Program-made: the position numbers and the translations under genes
From: Paenibacillus tyrphae
Lineage (GTDB): Bacteria > Bacillota > Bacilli > Paenibacillales > NBRC-103111
Reading direction: 5' to 3'
Assembly: GCF_024158745.1 (NCBI RefSeq)
Contig: NZ_JAMZAW010000033.1
Span: 26,893-90,892 of the forward strand
Length of the DNA: 64,000 bases
The notes under the pieces: model-generated
Told to the model about the DNA's origin: nothing
Databases searched by the model: none
The model's input: only the letters and a program-made list of their open reading frames with translations
Part shown: in pieces, positions 9,215-16,514 of the stretch
Numbering within the stretch: position 1 is the stretch's first letter
Layout: each line of letters begins with the position of its first letter

Positions 9215-9933
9215 ATGTTCTATTCAAGTCCGGTTCCATCGGATTCATGGTATTAGCCTTCGTATGATGCAAGGAATGCTGTCTATCCGGAAGCGTACCC
9301 ATTTAGCTCGTACGGAGGGCAGATGAACTATGTTCCTTATGCGCAAACGTCTGTGCCGTACTTAAGAAACGAACCCGTTCCGCTACAACATTCCGGGTTT
9401 ATCAGCAAAGCGGAAGCGGAATTAAACCAGACGTTCCGAACGCTCTGGGAAACAACACGTCGCTTGGACGAGGATGCTCATTATAAGTATCGCTGCGGAC
9501 TTGCCGGATCAGGCGCCGGTTACGGAACGTCTCCTCCGAAATCCTCCGGACATGGCAGCCGTGTTTAGACGTTACTACGGAGACAAAATAGCCTCACAGT
9601 TTAGCAGCTTATTTAGAGATCATCTTGTGATTGCAGCACAGCTTGTCAAAGCGGCGAAGGCCGGAAATAGCCGGGCAGCGGCCGAAGCGGAGAAAAGATG
9701 GTATGCTAATGCAGATGACATCGCAGCTTTTTTAAGCAGTATCAACCCGAACTGGCCGAAGCAGGTATTGACGAAGATGCTGTATGACCAAAGAGGAGGC
9801 CGTTCTCAGGTTGTCCCACAAATTCAAATCCGATATTGAGACCTTCGATCGGATTGAGAAACAGGCGCTGGAAATGGCCGACGCGTTTACCGACGGAATC
9901 GTCAAGCAGTTCCCCCATCTTTTCAATAAGTAA
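9215..9933 (+). pseudogene. Broken gene of unknown function: nonsense codon plus two frame disruptions
   Basis: A reading path starts at ATG 9215, eight bases after GGGAGG, and begins MFYSSPVPSDSWY. It meets TAG at 9254, then resumes in the same frame with PSYDARNAVYPEAYPFSS and runs to TLWE at 9451. One extra A in the AAA run 9450-9452 then breaks the frame; dropping it restores QHVAWTR followed by LIISIAADLPD, with RWYANADDIAAFLSSINPNW further on. Near 9788 a second break follows MLYD, after which MTKEEAVLRLSHKF leads to the end HLFNK at 9933. About 238 codons are recoverable. The pieces look like one small soluble protein of a spore-former family I cannot name. Three independent lesions favour real decay over a sequencing slip. 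Confidence 0.8.
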
Positions 9934-9938
9934 TTGGA

Positions 9939-9976
9939 GGTTATCCGGATTATTACCGGATAGCCTTTTTTCTTTT
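9939..9976 (+). terminator. Terminator downstream of the broken gene
   Basis: A 10-bp stem (9939-9948 with 9956-9965, one G-U pair), loop ATTATTA, then a T-rich tract. It is intact although the gene before it is not. Confidence 0.85.
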
Positions 9977-10011
9977 AAGGTGAGGCTGCGATGAGGAAAT
10001 ACGGTTTTTCC

Positions 10012-10041
10012 TTGTGAACTATGGTTTTCAGAAATTATAAT
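10012..10041 (+). promoter_or_regulatory. Candidate sigma-A promoter for the MDR gene
   Basis: TTGTGA, an 18-base spacer, then TATAAT, placed 56 bases before the ATG of the oxidoreductase. The -10 is perfect and the -35 is weak. Confidence 0.45.
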
Positions 10042-10096
10042 AAGAACAATCAAAATGTTTCAGGTTGTATTTTAAAGAACAGGGGAAGTAGCGTTT

Positions 10097-11083
10097 ATGG
10101 AGGCCAATGTTATTCGTTATTATCGTTTCGGGGAGCCTGGCGAAGTGCTGCGAATCGAAAAGAAATCGCCGCTATTGCCGGGACCTGGTGAACTCTCCGT
10201 CAAAATGCGGGCACGACCCATCAATCCGTCAGATGTGATCCCGATTCGGGGGGCGTATGCTCACCGGATTGCGCTGCCCGCGGTCCCGGGTTACGAAGGG
10301 GTAGGGGTAGTGGAAGCCGTAGGACCGGGGGTCCCGAAGCAAATGTTGGGAATGCGCGTACTGCCTTTGCAAGGCGACGGCACGTGGCAGGACTATGTGA
10401 CAGCCCCCGCCAAATTTGCCGTTCCCGTACCGGAAGACATCGACGACGACACGGCTTGCCAGCTATACATTAATCCGGTTACGGCTTGGTTGATCTGCCG
10501 CTCGGCGCTCCGGTTAACGCACGGGGATGTGTTGGTTGTCAATGCGGCGGGTTCCGCTATCGGGAGAATTTTTGCCCAATTATCGCCTATTTTCGGCTAC
10601 CGGATGATTGCTCTGACGCGCAGCGAGCGCCATACCTCCGAGCTGCAGCGTCTTGGGGCAGCCTATGTGTTTAACGCGGCGGAAGTCTCCGTCCGGGACC
10701 GAATTTTAGAAGTCACGGCAGGTCAAGGCGCCACGGCGGCCATCGACAGTATCGGAGGACCCGAAGGGGATAAGCTGGTCCGCTGCGTGAAGACGGACGG
10801 AACGATTCTAAGCATCGGGCTGCTTTCAGGTATTCCGGCCGTGTGGCATGAAGCGGTTCGGGGAACGCAGGTTCAGGTCCTGCCGTTTTATCTTCGTCAA
10901 TGGGTGCGGAATTCGTCGCAGGAGGAATGGGAAGCGGTTTTTGAGCAAGTTTCGGGACTTGTGCGGGAGAAAAAGCTGGAGATGATGAAGATCGGAACCA
11001 AATTTGAATTGACGGACGCCATAAGCGCGATCCGTGCCGCGGAGTCGGGCATCCACGGGAAAGTTCTATTGTTGAGCCCATAA
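10097..11083 (+). CDS. MDR-family oxidoreductase, 2-enoyl thioester reductase-like (zinc-free)
   Basis: NAD(P)H-dependent medium-chain reductase, 328 aa. The N-terminal GroES-like domain has PGPGELSVKM and INPSDV, then the cofactor domain has VNAAGSAIGRIFAQL near 153-167. PINPSD and the lack of zinc-ligand cysteines place it with the MECR/ETR or quinone oxidoreductase branch, not zinc alcohol dehydrogenases. The likely reaction is reduction of an activated C=C bond; the exact substrate is unknown. GGGGAAG precedes the start. The molybdopterin enzyme begins 88 bases downstream and may be co-transcribed. Confidence 0.85.
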   Translation: MEANVIRYYRFGEPGEVLRIEKKSPLLPGPGELSVKMRARPINPSDVIPIRGAYAHRIALPAVPGYEGVGVVEAVGPGVPKQMLGMRVLPLQGDGTWQDYVTAPAKFAVPVPEDIDDDTACQLYINPVTAWLICRSALRLTHGDVLVVNAAGSAIGRIFAQLSPIFGYRMIALTRSERHTSELQRLGAAYVFNAAEVSVRDRILEVTAGQGATAAIDSIGGPEGDKLVRCVKTDGTILSIGLLSGIPAVWHEAVRGTQVQVLPFYLRQWVRNSSQEEWEAVFEQVSGLVREKKLEMMKIGTKFELTDAISAIRAAESGIHGKVLLLSP

Positions 11084-11170
11084 AGCGGTCGTACCGATGT
11101 GGCAGGAAATGAACGCGGAATGGAGAAAAAGTTAAGGAAGAAGCTGATTCGTAAGGAGGCAAGCAAGGCA

Positions 11171-13219
11171 ATGAACTCGATGGAGAATAAAACGAGGGAA
11201 ATCGTGCGGGGCGTCTGCTCATTGGACTGTCCCGATCAGTGCGGCTTGCTGCTGCACAAAGAAGCGGGACGAATCGTGAAGGTTGAGGGAGATCCCGAGC
11301 ATCCGATGACGCAGGGCGCCATCTGCAACAAAGTGCGCCATATGGCCGAGCGGCTGTATGACCCGGCCCGTCTTCGCTATCCGCTGAAACGAACGGGGAA
11401 GAAGGGAGACGGCGCGTTCGAGCGTATCTCGTGGGAGGAAGCGATCGAGACGATCGTCTCCAAGTGGAAGACACTTATAGCGACGGAAGGGGCGGAAAGC
11501 ATTCTGCCGTACAGCTTTTACGGAAATATGGGGAGAATCGGAGCGGAAGGCATGGACCGGCGCTTCTTCCACCGCTTGGGTACCAGCCGGCTTGAGTACA
11601 CGATATGCCAAGCCGCCGGAACGGAAGGGTACCGTTATACGATGGGCGGCGGCTACGGAACGTCTCCGGAGGATACGGTCCATGCCAAGCTGATTGTGAT
11701 GTGGGGCATTAATGCGGTGAGCACCAACATGCATCAGATCGTGCTTGCGGAGAAGGCGCGCAAGAACGGCGCGCGTATTGTCGCGATCGATGTTCACCGC
11801 AACCGGACGGCCAAATGGGCGGACTGGTTCATTCCGATCCGACCGGGAACGGATGGCGCTCTTGCGCTTGGTTTAATGCATATTTTGTTCGCAGAGGGCA
11901 TGACGGACGAAACGTTCTTACAAACGTATACGGTCGGACACGAAAAGCTCCGTGAGCATGTGAAATCGTATGACCCGGAATTCGTATCCTCCGTTACGGG
12001 CGTGCCCGTAGAAGACATTTATGAGCTGGCCCGGCTGTACGGCCGTACGACTCCGTCCTTCATTCGGATCGGCAACGGAATTCAGCACCATGACAACGGA
12101 GGGATGTGCGTTCGAACGATCGCCTGCCTTCCGGCGCTGACAGGCCAATGGATGCATCGGGGCGGCGGGGCGATCAAGGGCAACGGCAGCTACTTGGATT
12201 TCAATAATTCGGCCCTCCAGCGTCCGCAATTGCGCAAGCAGCAGGCCCGTTTTATCAATATGAATCTGTTGGGAAGCGCGCTGCTGGAGCTCGATCCGCC
12301 AATCCGCTCACTTTACGTGTACAATTCGAACCCTGCGGTTGTCGCTCCGTTTGCCGGCAAAGTACGGCAGGGGCTGATGCGCGAAGACTTGTTCACGGTG
12401 GTTCACGACTTGTTTCTTACGGAGACCGCGCGGTATGCCGATCTGGTGCTTCCGGCGACGTCCTCCTTCGAAAATCATGATATTTACCGTTCCTACTGGC
12501 ATCATTACGTCCAGCTTCAACAGCCGGCCATTGAGCCTTACGGCGAAAGCAAGTCCAATCCGGACGTTTTCCGGCTGCTGGCCCAAGGCATGGGCTTCGA
12601 AGACGACGCTTTGCGCGATTCGGACGAGGATATGATCCGGCAAGCGCTGAACAATCCGGCCAATCCGAATTTGGAAGGCATTACGTATGAGCGGCTTCAG
12701 GAGGAGCAGTACGTCCGAGCGAACGTCCGGCCGTTGTTTCCGGGCAGGCTGCCTACGCCGAGCGGAAAGATCGAGCTCTACTCGAAAGCGATGGAGCTTA
12801 AGGGCCTTCCGCCGCTGCCAACCTACACGCCGTTACCGACGGATGAGGAGCTGCCGTTTCAATTTGTTCCGGCGCCTAATCACAATTTCTTAAACTCGAC
12901 GTTCTCGCATAATGCAAAGCATGTCCGGCTGGAAGGCGAGCCGAAGCTCTACATGCATGCGGAAGACGCCGCGAGCTTGGGAATCCGGAACGGCGAACGT
13001 GTCCGGGTCTGGAACTCGCGCGGCTCGTGCGAGCTAACCGCGTCGGTGGGCGACGACGTCGTTCCCGGCACCGTCGTCAGCCAGGGCTTATGGGCGGACG
13101 CGGAAGGAAGCAGCCATCTGGTGAATGCTCTGACCCCGGACCGGCTGGGGGACATGGGCGGCGGGGCCGTCTTTTTCTCGGGACGGGTTCAGGTGGAGAA
13201 GCTGGAGAGCGCCAGCTAA
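11171..13219 (+). CDS. Molybdopterin oxidoreductase (YoaE-like, 4Fe-4S bis-MGD family)
   Basis: Cytosolic molybdoenzyme of the DMSO reductase/formate dehydrogenase superfamily, 682 aa, close in length and layout to Bacillus YoaE. The N-terminal 4Fe-4S motif is Cys16-x3-Cys20-x3-Cys24 with the fourth ligand Cys52 in GAICNK. Cofactor-binding regions follow, including VMWGINAVSTN, RIGNGIQHHDNGG and VLPATSSFENHD. The C-terminal dinucleotide-binding domain includes NSRGSCELTASV. No Tat signal is present, so it is probably cytosolic. A GTG at 11099 would add 24 residues, but AAGGAGG at 11153-11159 favours ATG 11171. The electron donor and substrate are not known for this subgroup. Confidence 0.9.
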   Translation: MNSMENKTREIVRGVCSLDCPDQCGLLLHKEAGRIVKVEGDPEHPMTQGAICNKVRHMAERLYDPARLRYPLKRTGKKGDGAFERISWEEAIETIVSKWKTLIATEGAESILPYSFYGNMGRIGAEGMDRRFFHRLGTSRLEYTICQAAGTEGYRYTMGGGYGTSPEDTVHAKLIVMWGINAVSTNMHQIVLAEKARKNGARIVAIDVHRNRTAKWADWFIPIRPGTDGALALGLMHILFAEGMTDETFLQTYTVGHEKLREHVKSYDPEFVSSVTGVPVEDIYELARLYGRTTPSFIRIGNGIQHHDNGGMCVRTIACLPALTGQWMHRGGGAIKGNGSYLDFNNSALQRPQLRKQQARFINMNLLGSALLELDPPIRSLYVYNSNPAVVAPFAGKVRQGLMREDLFTVVHDLFLTETARYADLVLPATSSFENHDIYRSYWHHYVQLQQPAIEPYGESKSNPDVFRLLAQGMGFEDDALRDSDEDMIRQALNNPANPNLEGITYERLQEEQYVRANVRPLFPGRLPTPSGKIELYSKAMELKGLPPLPTYTPLPTDEELPFQFVPAPNHNFLNSTFSHNAKHVRLEGEPKLYMHAEDAASLGIRNGERVRVWNSRGSCELTASVGDDVVPGTVVSQGLWADAEGSSHLVNALTPDRLGDMGGGAVFFSGRVQVEKLESAS

Positions 13220-13230
13220 TTGAGAAACAC

Positions 13231-13277
13231 AGATATCTCTGGAAGAAGCCATAGCGCTTCATCCGGGGATATTTTTT
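13231..13277 (+). terminator. Terminator after the molybdopterin gene
   Basis: Outer stem ATATCTCTGG with CCGGGGATAT (two G-U pairs), inner stem GAAGC with GCTTC, then TTTTTTT. It separates the metabolic genes from the iron locus. Confidence 0.8.
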
Positions 13278-13287
13278 TGCCCTAATA

Positions 13288-13306
13288 GACAATGATAATC
13301 ATTATC
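13288..13306. promoter_or_regulatory. Fur box upstream of the AraC gene
   Basis: GACAATGATAATCATTATC matches the classic 19-base Fur consensus at 18 of 19 positions. It lies 78 bases before the regulator start, where a promoter would be expected. It predicts derepression in low iron. Confidence 0.9.
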
Positions 13307-13384
13307 AATTAAAATAAAGGCAGCTGCGTTTGTTATCCGGTTGCAGTTGATCGATTTGTAAAGTGCGGGAGGAGAAATAGAAGA

Positions 13385-14395
13385 ATGTCAGAGCCTGGAT
13401 TGGCAAATCATGACGAGATGGATGCCTTCGTGATTGAGAGATCCTCGATTCGCGAAGGATTTAAGCGCATAGAAGAATCCGGGAAATGCGAATACGTGCT
13501 TTCCGAAGGGACCGGCCAAGGCTACGCCAGATTAATCTCTTCCGTGAACAGGGTGCATATCACGGATTTCGAAATGACGTTTCACCGGAAGATGGAGATC
13601 GAATCGGTGTCCAACGCCGCCTTTGTCGATCTGTTTTTTTGTTTGGGCGAGGGCGCCGAGTGGAATGTGCAGGGAAAGAAAGAGCGGTTTGATTTTGAAA
13701 CGGATGAGAGCTTTCTGCTGAGCAATGCCAAAGGCAAGGAACGATGCGAGATTGAACCCGGAAAAAAATACCGGTTTATGGGGGTGAAACTGCATCCAGC
13801 GACGTTTCAGACCATCCTGAAAAACATTTTTAAAGAAGACGATTATGCCCGGAAGGGAAACCTCCGTGAGATTTTCGGGAAGTATCCGATGACTCCGGCG
13901 GTCAAGGTTATCCTCCAGCAGATCCGGAACTGCACGTACGAGAAATCGCTGCGAAATGTGTATATGGAAGGGAAGATTCTTGAGCTTATGGCGACTTATG
14001 TTGGGGAGGCCGTCTTGCAAAACGGGATAACGCATGGCTCCGCGAATCTTTCCAAGCAGGATATGATCAGCATCGGCAAAGCGAAGGAAATTTTGGATCA
14101 TAATCTTGCCGTTTCCGTATCCCTGAACGAGCTGTCGAAGCTGGTATGCTTGAATGAATACAAGCTGAAAAAAGGATTTAAAGAAATGTTCGGACAATCG
14201 GTGCATGCGTACGTGATCGATCAACGATTGGAGAAAGCCCGCCTCCTGTTTGAAGAACAAGGGATGTCGGTCAGCGACGCCGCATTTCAGGTCGGCTATG
14301 GAAATTTGAGCTTTTTTACGCTATCGTTCCGCAAGAAATTCGGGGTGAATCCGGGAGACTATTTGCGTCATGTCGTTAAGCACAGCATGAACTGA
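13385..14395 (+). CDS. AraC-family regulator of the iron/siderophore-type import locus
   Basis: Transcription factor of 336 aa. The first 230 residues form an AraC-type sensor without a receiver domain. The C-terminal pair of helix-turn-helices (about 235-335) includes LNELSKLVCLNEYKLKKGF and a second motif in VSDAAFQVGYGNLSFFTLSF. The family member YbtA, and similar regulators beside siderophore genes, activate uptake genes when the ferric ligand is bound. The Fur box 78 bases upstream and the transporter genes downstream suggest the same role here (inference). It is transcribed alone, with a strong terminator at its 3' end. Confidence 0.88.
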   Translation: MSEPGLANHDEMDAFVIERSSIREGFKRIEESGKCEYVLSEGTGQGYARLISSVNRVHITDFEMTFHRKMEIESVSNAAFVDLFFCLGEGAEWNVQGKKERFDFETDESFLLSNAKGKERCEIEPGKKYRFMGVKLHPATFQTILKNIFKEDDYARKGNLREIFGKYPMTPAVKVILQQIRNCTYEKSLRNVYMEGKILELMATYVGEAVLQNGITHGSANLSKQDMISIGKAKEILDHNLAVSVSLNELSKLVCLNEYKLKKGFKEMFGQSVHAYVIDQRLEKARLLFEEQGMSVSDAAFQVGYGNLSFFTLSFRKKFGVNPGDYLRHVVKHSMN

Positions 14396-14410
14396 ATAGG
14401 GTGAGCGGGA

Positions 14411-14438
14411 CTGTCGGCAAATGCCGGCAGTTTTTTTT
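14411..14438 (+). terminator. Terminator after the AraC gene
   Basis: CTGTCGGC-AAAT-GCCGGCAG stem followed by eight T. It lies between two convergent genes. Confidence 0.9.
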
Positions 14439-14449
14439 AATTCTGGCGT

Positions 14450-14743
14450 TTAGTCTTTGAACGATAACCCATTTTCCTTCAAAGCCGTCCTAAGTTTGGG
14501 CAAAGATGCCGGTCCCATCCCGTGAAATTGCAAGATCTCTTTTTCGCTATACTGTGAGAGCTGTTGCAAGGAAGTGATTCCATAATGTTTCAGTGCTCGT
14601 CTCGCCGGTGCCGAGAGTAGCGAAAGAAATCCGTTGTCGGGTTTGCGTTCTTGCTCACAGATCGGGCAGGAAGGACAATCGCTGCTTTTATAATATTGGT
14701 GGCCATTGCTGCAAGTTCTTAAAGTTCTTTTGGAAGCTGCCAT
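14450..14743 (-). CDS. Small zinc-finger / RpoA C-terminal-domain-like protein
   Basis: Protein of 97 aa. The N-terminal part has a Cys cluster (CSNGHQYYKSSDCPSCPIC, about 9-27) that can bind zinc. The C-terminal part (about 40-97) has helix-hairpin-helix features: LSAPARRALKHYGITSLQQL, EKEILQFHGMGPASLPKL, as in the alpha-CTD of RNA polymerase. Similar small proteins occur in Paenibacillus, function unknown. GGAG nine bases before the Met of MAASKRT makes this the preferred start over the upstream MKKEL. Confidence 0.82.
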   Translation of the reverse strand: MAASKRTLRTCSNGHQYYKSSDCPSCPICEQERKPDNGFLSLLSAPARRALKHYGITSLQQLSQYSEKEILQFHGMGPASLPKLRTALKENGLSFKD

Positions 14744-14780
14744 GGTACATAACTCCTTTTTCATAAGAATTATTATTCCT

Positions 14781-15026
14781 CTAATTATAGTGTACGAGGG
14801 GGTGGGGTATCTACTTCCGGTCGCTGCTCCCCCCACAAAGTGAAGTTGAATCCGGGAGGCTTAGTCCGATTACTTTGCGGGGACCCCAGGTCAGCGGGAA
14901 ATTTTGATTGAAGCCGTTAGTAGCGGATATTTCCGGCAGACAAAGGCGAGCGCTATCGCTCCTCCAGTAGATACCCCACCTCCGTATGTTTCTCTATTTG
15001 TAAAAATCCACTTTTTCAACAAGCTC
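14781..15026. repeat. Palindromic intergenic repeat, copy A (full, with nested insertion)
   Basis: Perfect 15-bp outer stem, GGTGGGGTATCTACT at 14801-14815 with its complement at 14966-14980. Inside are the shared inner segments GGGAAATTTTGATTGAAGCC and GACAAAGGCG. The right outer edge ends CTTTTTCAACAAGCT; the left outer edge is less well preserved. Unlike copies B-D it has no flanking pair of terminator hairpins. It carries an extra palindrome (14831-14882) and lies upstream of the ECF operon. Confidence 0.85.
14831..14882. repeat. 52-bp palindromic repeat nested in copy A
   Basis: Ends CCCCACAAAGT (14831-14841) and ACTTTGCGGGG (14872-14882) are complementary at 10 of 11 positions. Comparison with copies C and D shows this block and its edges replace about six bases of the larger repeat, so it arrived later. 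Confidence 0.7.
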
Positions 15027-15120
15027 TGAAGCATTGTCCTATTTTAAAAAATCCGTTTTCTGTTGATTTTGCTCCGAAAAGTGTTAGCCGAGCCCGCAAG
15101 GTTTCCAGCATACTTTGCTA

Positions 15121-15139
15121 AGAGAGAATGATTCTCAAT
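15121..15139. promoter_or_regulatory. Second Fur-type operator, before the ECF operon
   Basis: GAGAAT-G-ATTCTC (15124-15136) is a perfect 6-1-6 palindrome with the Fur-box spacing. It lies 39 bases before ATG 15175, between the repeat and the start. It departs from the consensus at the TA steps, so Fur is likely but less certain than for the box at 13288. Confidence 0.7.
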
Positions 15140-15174
15140 TAGCTGATCGTACAATCGGGAGGAGACTACAAAGT

Positions 15175-15804
15175 ATGCAAGAGTCAAGTGTTCAACAAAT
15201 AGGTGCGGCGCAGCATCGTTGGAGTATTAAGGACGTCGTCACCTGCGTTATTTTTAACATCGTCATTATGGTCGTCATGACGGCTGTTTCCATGAGCGCT
15301 TCGATGTTTTTCACACCGGCGTTTGCCCATCTCGCAGGCCCGGGCATCATGGCTCTGCTATGCGGCCCTCTTTATATGGTGATGGCAGGGAAAATCTCCA
15401 AACGCGGGGTCTTCATAGGGACTTCGGTCATTTCCGTCCTGCTGTTTCTGGCGATGGGGCTTATCAATATGCTTTTTTTGCTCGGTTTCGGGATCATCGC
15501 CGAGCTTGTCATGGCCGGCAGGAACAGCTATCGCGATTGGAAGCGCAATGCCGCCGGGTACAGCATCTTTTTTGCAGGCTTTGCGTTGTGCGCCGTGATT
15601 CCCCTGTTCTTGTTCAAGCAGAAAATGATCGAGATTTATTCGGCGAGCTATTCGCAGGAAGCGATGGATACGATGTTTTATTACTACGAAACTCCCAGCA
15701 TGATAGCTGTGATGGTCACGGTCGCCATAGCAGGTTCGGTGCTTGGCTGCTATTCCGGAAATAAATTCCTGAACCGGCATGTCAAGAAAGCGAAGCTGGT
15801 CTAG
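15175..15804 (+). CDS. MptD-family (Trep_Strep) putative ECF S-component
   Basis: Membrane protein of 209 aa with five or six hydrophobic segments: about 22-45, 50-70, 78-95, 98-115, 130-150 and 180-200. In the Trep_Strep/MptD family, proteins of this kind are thought to supply substrate specificity to an energy-coupling-factor importer. GGGAGGAG before ATG 15175 fixes the start; the TTG further up lies before the Fur box and is not credible. The order S-T-A with the following genes makes a complete ECF module. The ligand is probably a metal complex, judging from the Fur boxes. Confidence 0.82.
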   Translation: MQESSVQQIGAAQHRWSIKDVVTCVIFNIVIMVVMTAVSMSASMFFTPAFAHLAGPGIMALLCGPLYMVMAGKISKRGVFIGTSVISVLLFLAMGLINMLFLLGFGIIAELVMAGRNSYRDWKRNAAGYSIFFAGFALCAVIPLFLFKQKMIEIYSASYSQEAMDTMFYYYETPSMIAVMVTVAIAGSVLGCYSGNKFLNRHVKKAKLV

Positions 15805-15821
15805 CGGCAGGAGGGTCGAAC

Positions 15822-16502
15822 TTGAGCATCAAGGTAAGGCTGGACCCGCGAACGCATTTGCTTATTTTGCCGTTAATGAGCCTATTGACCCTGGTTGCGG
15901 GCTCTTCCGCTCAAACCATGGCGATCATTCTGCTCGGTATGCTCTATTTGCTGGCTCTCGGGCTGCCGAAAAAGGCTTTGCAATACGGGCTCCTGTTTGT
16001 TTGCTGCAAAGTTGCCATTTTTGCTCTAAGCGGCATCGTGTTCGGAACTTTCGTTATTGTTTTTTATACGTTAAGTCGGATGATCCCTTTGATGATGATC
16101 GCTTCCGCGCTTCTGGTATCATCGCCAAGCGCTATCATGTGCGCCTTTGAACGGATGCGCATGCCGAAAAACCTGATTATTACCATTTGCATTCTCACCC
16201 GGTTTTTTCCGGTAATTATGCAGGAGATGGCCGCGATTCGCAGCGGTATGCGCGCCAGGGGCATTTTCAAGCGCTGGTACAGCGTGCTGCAAAAGCCTGC
16301 ACTGGCTTACGAATGTTTTTTGATGCCGCTGGTTGTGCGCTGTCTGAAGCTGTCCTCCGAGCTGGCCGCGTCGGCCGTGCTTCGCGGCATCGAGTGTACC
16401 GTGGTCCGAAGCAGCGTGCATCCGATAGGACTTCGGGCGGCAGACGGGATCGCGATGCTGTTGTTTGTCGTACTGGCAACTGGAATCTATGTGATGGTGT
16501 AG
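15822..16502 (+). CDS. ecfT: Energy-coupling factor transporter T protein (EcfT)
   Basis: Transmembrane coupling subunit, 226 aa, with four or five N-terminal helices. The C-terminal coupling region has the EcfT Ala-Arg-Gly motif as SGMRARGIF near 145 and a second such motif as AVLRGIE near 188; both contact the ATPases. It starts with TTG, preceded by GGAGGG at proper spacing; no ATG nearby is as well placed. It is 17 bases after the S-component and 12 bases before the ATPase gene. Confidence 0.85.
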   Translation: MSIKVRLDPRTHLLILPLMSLLTLVAGSSAQTMAIILLGMLYLLALGLPKKALQYGLLFVCCKVAIFALSGIVFGTFVIVFYTLSRMIPLMMIASALLVSSPSAIMCAFERMRMPKNLIITICILTRFFPVIMQEMAAIRSGMRARGIFKRWYSVLQKPALAYECFLMPLVVRCLKLSSELAASAVLRGIECTVVRSSVHPIGLRAADGIAMLLFVVLATGIYVMV

Positions 16503-16514
16503 TAGGAGGACAGG

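Noticed and set aside
14781..15026. Riboswitch for the ECF operon
   Set aside because: The folded sequence is a member of the repeat family found at four other unrelated places, and the Fur-type operator and ribosome site lie downstream of it. No known riboswitch core was recognised.
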